From Alphaproteobacteria bacterium (GTDB taxonomy: Bacteria; Pseudomonadota; Alphaproteobacteria; CAAHEQ01; UBA3637), in the NCBI GenBank assembly GCA_017513365.1, contig JAFXFY010000230.1, positions 1 through 5,199 on the forward strand: a DNA stretch of 5,199 bases. The letters run 5' to 3'. How positions within the stretch are numbered: the first letter of the stretch is position 1; each line of letters begins with the position of its first letter. The position numbers were made by a program, and so were the translations under genes. The notes beneath the pieces were generated by a model. The model searched no databases. It worked only from the letters and a program-made list of their open reading frames with translations, and was not told the origin of the DNA. Positions 1 to 4,977 of the stretch are shown in pieces.

Positions 1-1
1 T

Positions 2-229
2 AATGTTAATGGTATTACATCTTCTTGTATAAAAATATGTCCTAATCGTGTGTTAGATGGAGATAAGTGTGTAAGAGAAAGTTGTTCAGAAAACTCTATC
101 TTAATGGATTCAGAACAAAATTGTCATCCATGTAATGAACCTACCAGCATTTATGTCGGAGCGGATGAGAATAAATGTAAAGTTTGTATAAACCGCCGAT
201 ATGAAGATGGATATTGTCTTTTGAATTAG
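2..229 (+). CDS. C-terminal end of a cysteine-rich protein of unknown function (5' end outside window)
   Basis: The frame is open from the window edge to a TAG stop, giving the last 75 residues of a longer protein. Nine of the 75 residues are cysteine (positions 9, 13, 23, 28, 41, 44, 59, 62, 72 of the fragment), mostly as CxxC or CxxxC pairs followed by a lone Cys after a D-G or Y-E-D-G turn. Two segments look like divergent copies of one unit: SEQNCHPCN near 37-45 and DENKCKVCIN near 55-64. This spacing recalls extracellular, disulfide-rich growth-factor-receptor-like or furin-like repeats more than a zinc-ribbon enzyme, so an exported or surface protein is the best guess. No enzyme motif or membrane segment is visible in this part. 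The reading frame is convincing because it is uninterrupted, has a regular Cys pattern and ends 14 nt before a terminator. Family and function cannot be named from this piece. Confidence 0.75.
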   Translation, partial: NVNGITSSCIKICPNRVLDGDKCVRESCSENSILMDSEQNCHPCNEPTSIYVGADENKCKVCINRRYEDGYCLLN

Positions 230-243
230 GAGGGGGAAATATT

Positions 244-278
244 AAAAAACACTTCCGAATTTTTGGAGGTGTTTTTTT
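244..278. terminator. Bidirectional hairpin terminator between convergent genes
   Basis: A 13-bp stem pairs 244-256 with 265-277 (one G-T wobble) around an 8-nt loop at 257-264. The + strand reading ends in seven T (272-278). The opposite strand has six T from the A-run at 244-249. It lies 14 nt after the stop of the cysteine-rich gene and 25 nt after the stop of der, so it can end transcription from both sides. Confidence 0.9.
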
Positions 279-303
279 ATAAAATTTAAAAAGATAGTTA
301 AAA

Positions 304-1707
304 TTACTTCTTCTCCTCACTCACTTTCCGGCGACCTTTGGATTTATCGGCATACGGATTTTCACGTTTGCGCATATTCAACCGAATGGGCACCCCCACA
401 AATCCGAATGTTTCCCTTATTCCATTGGATAAATAACGTAAATAAGATTCCGGTAATTGGTCTGGATTACTTGAGAAAATAGCAAATGTTGGTGGACGAG
501 TGCTGACCTGAGTCATATACTTCATCGGAATACGGCGCCCGTTTTTGGCAACTGGTGTCGGATGAGCTTCGGTCATTGCCCGTAAAAACGTATTCATTTT
601 ATGGGTCGGAACGCGTTTATTCCACAGTTTATAAATGCTGAATACCTCGCTCATCATACGATCTAATCCATAGCCTGTTTTGGCGGAAATAGTCAGAACC
701 GGCAGACCTTTAACCTGTTGCAACGAAGATACCATTTTTTCCTTAATATCATTTAACACTTTCTTTTGATGTTCCACGGCATCCCATTTATTGAGGGCGA
801 TAATGAGGGCGCGTCCTTCGTCAATCACGCGGGAGGCAATTAACAAATCTTGTTTTTCCATTGGGACATTGGCATCTAATACCAAAATCACAACCTCGGC
901 AAAGTCAATGGCATTTTTGGTATCATATGCCGAAAAACGTTCCAAAGAATCATCAATGCGACCGCTTTTGCGAAGTCCTGCCGTATCGGTCAGTAAGATT
1001 TTTTCGCCACGCCATTCAAATGGCACGGTAATCGCATCTCGTGTGACGCCGGCCTCAGGTCCCGTCAAGACTCGTTCTTGATTCAGCAATCTGTTTACCA
1101 AAGTGGACTTGCCGACATTCGGGCGTCCGACAATCGCCAATTGTAAGGGGCGTTTCGGTTTTTCAATGATTTCTTCATCGGATTCTTCCAAAACGTCCTC
1201 TTCATCATCTTGTTTTTTAGGCGCAGGAAATAACGGTTTCAATTTGGCAAATAAATCGCCCAATCCCAATCCATGTTCGGCCGAAAATCCAATCGGTTCA
1301 CCCAAACCCAAACGATAGAAAATGCCCAAGTTGTTTTGTTGTTCTTTACCCTCGCACTTATTGGCAACCAAAATAACAGGCTTATCTAATTTTCTCAGAC
1401 TTTTTGCCAATTTTTCATCCAAAACGGTCATTTCGCCACGGGCATCCACCACCATTAAAACGATATCGGCTTCGGCAATGGCTAATTCCGTTTGACGCCA
1501 CATAGCCGCCGCCAAGGCCGTTGTTTCCTCTAACCCAGCCGTATCAATCAACCGAAATTGTAAATCATACAGATGTCCCGTTGCTTCTTTTCTGTCACGA
1601 GTCACACCGGCACGGTCATGCACAATAGCCAATCTTTTACCACACAATCTGTTAAAGAAAGTGGATTTTCCTACGTTCGTCCGTCCGACAATCGCTATCG
1701 TTTTCAT
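304..1707 (-). CDS. der: Der (EngA), double-domain ribosome biogenesis GTPase
   Basis: Der is an essential cytoplasmic GTPase that binds the 50S ribosomal precursor and is needed for its maturation. This 467-residue protein has the full family layout. The first GTPase domain has G1 GRTNVGKS (8-15), G2 Thr in GVTRDR (34-39), G3 DTAG (55-58), G4 NKCE (116-119) and G5 SAE (142-144). The second has G1 GRPNVGKS (194-201), GVTRDA (220-225), DTAG (241-244), NKWD (306-309) and SAK (341-343). A KH-like domain spans about 360-455, followed by a basic tail. A highly acidic linker at 167-182 joins the two GTPase domains. The first G1 has Thr where Pro is usual, which should not abolish P-loop function because GKS is intact. 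The ATG is chosen because the P-loop falls at its usual distance from the N-terminus and AAAGGA sits 8 nt upstream. It is the last gene of the operon, 12 nt after bamB. Confidence 0.98.
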   Translation of the reverse strand: MKTIAIVGRTNVGKSTFFNRLCGKRLAIVHDRAGVTRDRKEATGHLYDLQFRLIDTAGLEETTALAAAMWRQTELAIAEADIVLMVVDARGEMTVLDEKLAKSLRKLDKPVILVANKCEGKEQQNNLGIFYRLGLGEPIGFSAEHGLGLGDLFAKLKPLFPAPKKQDDEEDVLEESDEEIIEKPKRPLQLAIVGRPNVGKSTLVNRLLNQERVLTGPEAGVTRDAITVPFEWRGEKILLTDTAGLRKSGRIDDSLERFSAYDTKNAIDFAEVVILVLDANVPMEKQDLLIASRVIDEGRALIIALNKWDAVEHQKKVLNDIKEKMVSSLQQVKGLPVLTISAKTGYGLDRMMSEVFSIYKLWNKRVPTHKMNTFLRAMTEAHPTPVAKNGRRIPMKYMTQVSTRPPTFAIFSSNPDQLPESYLRYLSNGIRETFGFVGVPIRLNMRKRENPYADKSKGRRKVSEEKK

Positions 1708-1715
1708 AGTGTTTT

Positions 1716-1721
1716 TCCTTT
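1716..1721 (-). promoter_or_regulatory. Ribosome binding site of der, overlapping the bamB stop codon
   Basis: On the minus strand AAAGGA lies 8 nt before the der ATG and shares bases with the bamB TAA (1720-1722). Ribosomes finishing bamB therefore clear or uncover the der start, which suggests coupled translation. Confidence 0.75.
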
Positions 1722-2997
1722 ATCTGTAAGCCAATAAATCGGCATCCTCTGTTAAAAATAAAACTGTACCGTCCACGTTAATCGGGGCAACGGTAATACC
1801 GGTTGTTTCCATACGGCGGTTTTCAGTCCCCGTTTTAGCATCAACAAACACAATGTCCCCCAATGAAGACACAACAATGGCGTTATCCCCAACCAATAAG
1901 GGACCTTTCCAAACGGCCAAGCCTTCGGCTTGACTGGATAAAGGTGTATTCCAATAAACTTTTCCTGTGTGCTTATTAATGGCCGTCAATATATTTTGAT
2001 TGTTAATGAGGAATAACGTATTGCCGGAAATAACCGGTGTATTAGCTCCACCCATTGGCAAGGTCCAGATATTTTCGCCATTTTCTAAATGATACGCCCC
2101 CATTTTACCGGCATTACCCACTAAGTAAACAATACCATCTTCAATAACCGGAGAAGCCAAAATATGTGTTAAATCGGAAATTCGGTTAAATGACCGACTG
2201 GCCGATAAATATTCTGACCACACAACACTTTCATCTGAGGTGTTAAAGGTAATTACTTCGCCATTTGAAAAGGGTATAACGGCATATTCTTTATACAGGG
2301 CAGGTAATCCCATTCCCATAAAATTCGTTTGAGTTGGCATACCTTTATATTCCCAAATCTTATGACCCGTTGTGGTATCAAATGAAAGTAATTGGTTGTC
2401 TGCGCTTAATACATACAATACATTTTTGTACACAGTTGGCATAGACCGAATGGGTAAATTTAATTCTTGACGCCAAATTTCATCACCATTTAAGTTTAAA
2501 CACAAAATTGTACCATTTCCGGAAACCGCAATCAGTGTGCTGTACGTATAGGCCAATCCGACGGTTTTAATGGCAGTTGGGTTATTTAAGGATAATGATT
2601 TTTTCCATAATTTTTTACCGTTTTTCAAATTAACGGCAGATAAATTAAAGTCAGCATCTAATGTATAAACGATACCTTTATCGGCAACCGGTTGAGCAAT
2701 TCCCCATCGGCTATCATTTAATCCTTTTCCGATATTTGTTTCCCAGACCAGTTTTAAATCCTTATTTGCATCTGTATGTGGAATTTGATTTTGACCGGTT
2801 ACGCCACTTTGCCCCCAACTGAACAAGTTTTTGGGCTGACCTAATGAGGCATTTCCTTCAGCTTTTAATGTGGCAGGAACTTGGCTGACTTGCGAAGAGA
2901 TATCAATACGTCCTTCACGTGGTGCCATCGGTCCTTCTTGAACACAACCACCGAAAAACAACAAAGCACATGCACAACAAATAATGGATTTTTTCAT
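1720..2997 (-). CDS. bamB: BamB-like outer-membrane lipoprotein with PQQ-type eight-bladed beta-propeller
   Basis: BamB is the beta-propeller lipoprotein of the BAM complex, which inserts beta-barrel proteins into the outer membrane; it binds BamA on the periplasmic side. The 425-residue product begins with a lipoprotein signal peptide (MKK, then a hydrophobic stretch 5-15) ending in FFGGC, so Cys18 is the likely lipidated residue. The -3 Phe is less usual than Leu. Residue +2 is Val, not Asp, which fits outer-membrane sorting. Eight PQQ-like repeats follow, with blades beginning near residues 103, 149, 187, 232, 283, 321, 366 and 405. Many end in a Gly-x-x-x-Trp turn such as GKKLW, GHKIW and GENIW. 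The length fits BamB. A start 33 nt further upstream is open, but it would put 11 polar residues before the signal peptide, and AAAGAG stands 7 nt before the chosen ATG. The position between the TPR gene and der is the classical proteobacterial bamB location. A different PQQ-propeller protein is unlikely. Confidence 0.92.
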   Translation of the reverse strand: MKKSIICCACALLFFGGCVQEGPMAPREGRIDISSQVSQVPATLKAEGNASLGQPKNLFSWGQSGVTGQNQIPHTDANKDLKLVWETNIGKGLNDSRWGIAQPVADKGIVYTLDADFNLSAVNLKNGKKLWKKSLSLNNPTAIKTVGLAYTYSTLIAVSGNGTILCLNLNGDEIWRQELNLPIRSMPTVYKNVLYVLSADNQLLSFDTTTGHKIWEYKGMPTQTNFMGMGLPALYKEYAVIPFSNGEVITFNTSDESVVWSEYLSASRSFNRISDLTHILASPVIEDGIVYLVGNAGKMGAYHLENGENIWTLPMGGANTPVISGNTLFLINNQNILTAINKHTGKVYWNTPLSSQAEGLAVWKGPLLVGDNAIVVSSLGDIVFVDAKTGTENRRMETTGITVAPINVDGTVLFLTEDADLLAYR

Positions 2998-3001
2998 TTG
3001 A

Positions 3002-3691
3002 TTACTCTTTGATAACGGATAATAATTCACTTAAACGTTGTTTAACTGCCGGAGCCGTTTTCGGATTATTGATCGTTTGGGTTAACACATTGATAGCCTC
3101 GGCTTGATTATTTTGTTTTAAGTATAAGGCAGCAGATAATTCAGCAGCAGACCCCACAAAATTTGATGTACCAGCTAACAGCGGTTTTAACATAGTCTGT
3201 AATTTAGCCGGATCTTCCGTTTCAAATTGTTGCCCGACATAGGCAATTGTGGCAACTGCTTTTAATTGTTCGGGTGCATCAGAGGCTATTACTTTGTTTA
3301 ACGAGGCAATACCTTCTTGTGGCTTATTTTGGCTAAAATAAATGCCGGCCAATTTCATTTCGGCGAGTGGAGCATATCCCGTACGACCGTCAGAGGCCAA
3401 TTTCTTTAAAATTTCTACGGCTTTATCCGTTTCGCCGGTGTAGGCCAAAACAGCGGCATTTTCAAAGGAATCCGATTCAGACAAGCTGACCTTTTGACGC
3501 CATGAATGATAAACTTCAGTTCCAATAGTGGTCAATAAGATACCAATGACTAAGCCAATGACGGCAAAACGGTATTTTTGCCACAAATTTCTTAATCTTT
3601 CACGTTGTAATTCTTCATCTACTTCACGTTCAAAGATGGCTTGTTGTAATTTTTCCATTTCATCAATTGGTTTGTTTTTTTTCTTTGTCAT
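3002..3691 (-). CDS. YfgM-like inner-membrane-anchored TPR protein (periplasmic TPR domain)
   Basis: The 229-residue protein has a charged cytoplasmic N-terminus (MTKKKNKP, then EVDEEL and RERLRNLW near 23-37). One transmembrane helix follows at about 42-58, then a helical, Ala-rich periplasmic domain at 70-229. The helix pairs ENAAVLAYTGETDKAVEIL (77-95), LAEMKLAGIYFSQNKPQEGI (109-128) and LSAALYLKQNNQAEAINVL (185-203) have tetratricopeptide spacing. This matches the YfgM / TPR_21 type. In E. coli, YfgM works with the chaperone PpiD at the SecYEG translocon on newly exported proteins; the same role here is inferred from architecture and from the bamB-der neighbourhood. The frame stays open 135 nt upstream, but the ATG at 3691 has AGGAAAGGGA just before it and gives the family's usual N-terminus. 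The stop is 4 nt before the bamB start, and the bamB ribosome binding site lies in the last codons of this gene. Confidence 0.9.
   Translation of the reverse strand: MTKKKNKPIDEMEKLQQAIFEREVDEELQRERLRNLWQKYRFAVIGLVIGILLTTIGTEVYHSWRQKVSLSESDSFENAAVLAYTGETDKAVEILKKLASDGRTGYAPLAEMKLAGIYFSQNKPQEGIASLNKVIASDAPEQLKAVATIAYVGQQFETEDPAKLQTMLKPLLAGTSNFVGSAAELSAALYLKQNNQAEAINVLTQTINNPKTAPAVKQRLSELLSVIKE
3005..3010 (-). promoter_or_regulatory. Ribosome binding site of bamB inside the end of the TPR gene
   Basis: AAAGAG on the minus strand is formed by the last two sense codons of the TPR gene, 7 nt before the bamB ATG at 2997. It is a modest Shine-Dalgarno match, but it supports this ATG over the one 33 nt upstream and implies that bamB translation depends partly on ribosomes ending on the TPR gene. 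Confidence 0.6.
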
Positions 3692-3696
3692 AAAAA

Positions 3697-3706
3697 TCCC
3701 TTTCCT
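3697..3706 (-). promoter_or_regulatory. Ribosome binding site deciding the start of the TPR gene
   Basis: AGGAAAGGGA on the minus strand ends 5 nt before the ATG at 3691. The purine-rich block marks this ATG as the start, not the GTG or ATG codons available further upstream in the same frame, which would also overlap the end of the SDR gene. Confidence 0.75.
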
Positions 3707-3719
3707 AAAATAATGCTTA

Positions 3720-3748
3720 TGTATATCAAAAAATCCGAAAAAGTGCAA
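3720..3748 (-). promoter_or_regulatory. Possible sigma-70-type promoter for the TPR-bamB-der operon
   Basis: On the minus strand TTGCAC (3743-3748) and TATACA (3720-3725) are separated by exactly 17 bp in the 62-nt gap between the SDR stop and the TPR start. Each hexamer matches the consensus only partly (3/6 and 4/6). Transcription would begin near 3713 and give a leader of about 22 nt. No strong terminator separates the SDR gene from this operon, so read-through from the SDR promoter is an alternative or additional source of transcript. Confidence 0.4.
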
Positions 3749-3753
3749 CCTTT

Positions 3754-4545
3754 TTATGATTCTTTTTTGGGGAATAAACCTAAGATAGGCAAAATAATCC
3801 AACTTGGCAAGGCTGACCCGAACCAAGCCCCAAATGCCATAATGTGCGGAAAGGCAATAATGGCCGGATTTTTGCTCAGACGTTTTTTGATGATGTTGGC
3901 GGCTTTATCGGCGCCCATTAAAAACGGCATTTTGAATTTGTTTTTGTCGGTGAGCGGTGTTTCAATAAAACCGGGGCACACCACATTGACGGCAATGCCA
4001 TCTTTTTTGAGTAAACCTCTTAATCCCTCTCCCCAAGCTTTAACACAGGCTTTGCTGGCAGAGTAGGCGGGACAACTGGACATACCTCGGTATCCGGCTA
4101 AGGAGGCAATAATGGCGATTTGGCCACAGCCTCTGTCTTTAAAACACCGAATCGCCGGCAACACCGTATTAACAACGCCGTTAACATTTGTTGCAATGAT
4201 ATTGTGAGTTCCATCGGATGTTTCCGGCATACCTAAGACCCCTCCGGATACACCGGCATTGGCGATAAGTAACTCAATCGGTTTGATTTTATTGGCCTCT
4301 GTAATAGCTAAAGCGACCGCTGTTTTATCTGTTACATCAAATAAAAATGTGTGAACGTTGGCTCCTTTTTCTTTGCACAGGGTTGCCGTTTCATTTAAAC
4401 GTGATTCGTTTCTACCACATAAAAATAATTGAATATCGGGCAAGGCGTAGGCTATGGCTAACGCTTTTCCTAAACCGCTGGAGGCTCCGGTGATAAAAAT
4501 AGATGTCGGATTTTTATAGATTTTTTTCATTTTAGAGTTGCACAT
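3754..4545 (-). CDS. Short-chain dehydrogenase/reductase (classical SDR), substrate unknown
   Basis: This is a 263-residue NAD(P)-dependent oxidoreductase of the classical SDR fold. The nucleotide-binding motif TGASSGLG is at 19-26, the ANAG motif at 95-98, and the catalytic tetrad is complete: Asn120, Ser148, Tyr161 and Lys165 (in YSASK). Arg45 in CGRN after the second beta-strand suggests NADP(H) over NAD(H). Asp70 in FDVTD is the usual adenine contact, and PGFIETPL (191-198) is the typical post-catalytic loop. The C-terminus (about 236-258) is unusually hydrophobic and rich in Trp, Phe, Pro and Ile, so the enzyme may sit on or in the membrane. The start at 4545 is chosen because TAAGGAA lies 7 nt upstream; the ATG five codons downstream has no ribosome binding site, and ATGs further upstream would run past the predicted transcription start. 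It is divergent from the tRNA and upstream of the TPR operon. The substrate cannot be inferred; a lipid-like substrate is only suggested by the tail. Confidence 0.92.
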   Translation of the reverse strand: MCNSKMKKIYKNPTSIFITGASSGLGKALAIAYALPDIQLFLCGRNESRLNETATLCKEKGANVHTFLFDVTDKTAVALAITEANKIKPIELLIANAGVSGGVLGMPETSDGTHNIIATNVNGVVNTVLPAIRCFKDRGCGQIAIIASLAGYRGMSSCPAYSASKACVKAWGEGLRGLLKKDGIAVNVVCPGFIETPLTDKNKFKMPFLMGADKAANIIKKRLSKNPAIIAFPHIMAFGAWFGSALPSWIILPILGLFPKKES

Positions 4546-4552
4546 GTAAAAA

Positions 4553-4559
4553 TTCCTTA
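4553..4559 (-). promoter_or_regulatory. Ribosome binding site deciding the SDR start
   Basis: TAAGGAA on the minus strand lies 7 nt before the ATG at 4545 and far from the in-frame ATG at 4530, which is preceded by a pyrimidine-containing stretch without purine-rich pairing potential. This fixes the N-terminus as MCNSKMKK. Confidence 0.7.
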
Positions 4560-4578
4560 AATTTTTTAAAAAAAGTTC

Positions 4579-4606
4579 TTGACATCTCATCATAAATCAG
4601 TATACT
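4579..4606 (+). promoter_or_regulatory. Sigma-70-type promoter of tRNA-Leu
   Basis: A perfect -35 TTGACA (4579-4584) and a near-perfect -10 TATACT (4601-4606) are separated by 16 bp. The predicted start is near 4613, giving a leader of about 20 nt before the tRNA at 4633. Strong consensus is expected for a stable RNA gene. Confidence 0.8.
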
Positions 4607-4617
4607 GCAAATGTCTA
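4589..4617 (-). promoter_or_regulatory. Sigma-70-type promoter of the SDR gene
   Basis: On the minus strand TAGACA (4612-4617) and TATGAT (4589-4594) are spaced by 17 bp, each matching the consensus at five of six positions. Predicted transcription starts near 4582, giving a leader of about 37 nt to the ATG at 4545. It interlocks with the oppositely directed tRNA promoter. Confidence 0.65.
4598..4607. repeat. Perfect 10-bp palindrome over the tRNA -10 element
   Basis: CAGTATACTG equals its own reverse complement. It covers the -10 of the tRNA promoter and the spacer of the SDR promoter. It could be a binding site for a dimeric regulator, or a chance product of a TATACT hexamer in AT-rich DNA. 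Confidence 0.5.
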
Positions 4618-4632
4618 GCAAAAAAATCGCAA

Positions 4633-4719
4633 GCCTCTGTGGCGAAACTGGTAGACGCGACAGACTCAAAATCTGTTTCTAGCAATAGAGTGCTGGTTCA
4701 AGTCCGGCCAGAGGTACCA
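4633..4719 (+). tRNA. tRNA-Leu, anticodon CAA (reads UUG)
   Basis: An 87-nt class II tRNA with encoded CCA. The acceptor stem pairs GCCTCTG (4633-4639) with CAGAGGT (4709-4715), with G1-U72 as a wobble pair, a discriminator A at 4716 and CCA at 4717-4719. The D-arm has GCG/CGC around a loop containing GGTAGA. The anticodon stem ACAGA/TCTGT (4660-4664 and 4672-4676) encloses loop CTCAAAA with anticodon CAA at 4667-4669. The long variable arm forms TCTA/TAGA around a GCAA loop, typical of leucine tRNA. The T-arm is GCTGG-TTCAAGT-CCGGC with one G-T pair. It has its own promoter and terminator and is transcribed away from the SDR gene. Confidence 0.97.
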
Positions 4720-4725
4720 AAACAT

Positions 4726-4753
4726 ACAACTCCCATCTTGGGAGTTGTTTTTT
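4726..4753 (+). terminator. Intrinsic terminator of tRNA-Leu
   Basis: A perfect 9-bp stem (ACAACTCCC at 4726-4734 with GGGAGTTGT at 4740-4748) has a 5-nt loop and runs into six T (4748-4753). It starts 7 nt after the tRNA CCA, so the transcript is monocistronic. Confidence 0.93.
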
Positions 4754-4778
4754 ATTTGTATTTCAAACATTTGTGCTG

Positions 4779-4828
4779 GTTCGATAACTGTTCGATTTTG
4801 TAAGTATTCATTTTACAATTTATCGAAC
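4779..4828. repeat. Inverted repeat with a duplicated left arm (GTTCGAT x2)
   Basis: GTTCGATAA (4779-4787) is the exact inverse of TTATCGAAC (4820-4828). A second copy of GTTCGAT (4790-4796) can pair with the same right arm, followed by TTGTAA (4798-4803) pairing with TTACAA (4813-4818) around a 9-nt loop. No poly-T follows, so it is not a normal terminator. It lies in the intergenic stretch between the tRNA terminator and the gene at 4978; its role is unknown. Confidence 0.6.
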
Positions 4829-4866
4829 TTTCGGGATGTGATTGCATTATAAAATAATTACTTATG

Positions 4867-4891
4867 GCGAGTTCAAGTCTGGTCTGCCCCA
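4867..4891 (+). other. tRNA 3'-end-like fragment (T-arm plus acceptor-like tail)
   Basis: GCGAG-TTCAAGT-CTGGT has the geometry of a T-arm (five-nt arms with one mismatch and one wobble, seven-nt TTCAAGT loop). It is followed by seven bases CTGCCCC and an A, as in the 3' strand of an acceptor stem. No encoded CCA follows and no matching 5' half (GGGGCAG) is present upstream, so this is not a working tRNA. It could be a decayed tRNA piece, an attachment-site remnant or a chance match. Confidence 0.35.
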
Positions 4892-4919
4892 AAAATTTAA
4901 TCAAACATAGAATAACATA

Positions 4920-4948
4920 TTGTGTTTTATAGAATAATCTGGTACGAT
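4920..4948 (+). promoter_or_regulatory. Possible extended -10 promoter for the secreted-protein gene
   Basis: TGGTACGAT (4940-4948) is a TGn-extended -10 element with a 4/6 hexamer. TTGTGT (4920-4925) is a weak -35 at 17 bp. The predicted start near 4955 would leave about 23 nt before the ATG at 4978, including a strong ribosome binding site. Confidence 0.35.
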
Positions 4949-4977
4949 AGAAAAAAGATTCAAAAAGGAGTATTAAA

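Noticed and set aside
228..282. A strong AGGAGGGGG right after the Cys-rich gene's stop, followed by a 13-codon frame with an ATT start through the terminator
   Set aside because: There is no ATG, GTG or TTG at a proper distance, and the frame lies in the terminator stem; chance is the simpler explanation.
791..1081. Open frame on the + strand inside der
   Set aside because: It is antisense to conserved Der coding sequence, with low-complexity Ser/Arg composition and no ribosome binding support.
1103..1318. Open frame on the + strand inside der
   Set aside because: Its Ser-rich run is just the complement of the acidic linker codons; no independent support.
2998..3030. Upstream start for bamB adding 11 residues
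   Set aside because: It would overlap the TPR gene and place polar residues ahead of the lipoprotein signal peptide; the ATG at 2997 has the ribosome binding site.
3732..3756. Weak AAAAAG...CTTTTT hairpin after the SDR gene as a terminator
   Set aside because: The stem is only six A/T-rich pairs and would melt easily; not enough to call a terminator.
3692..3826. N-terminal extension of the TPR protein
   Set aside because: It overlaps the SDR 3' end, has no ribosome binding site and would bury the typical MTKKK cytoplasmic start.
3528..4066. Two + strand open frames across the TPR and SDR genes (3528-3713 and 3713-4066)
   Set aside because: They are antisense to well-supported genes and show no recognisable protein features.
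4579..4803. Open frame on the + strand covering the tRNA
   Set aside because: It reads through the promoter, tRNA-Leu and its terminator; not a protein gene.
4633..4891. tRNA-Leu and the downstream fragment as attL/attR of one element
   Set aside because: Apart from the common T-loop GTTCAAGTC the 3' ends differ, especially in the acceptor part, and no integrase lies between them.
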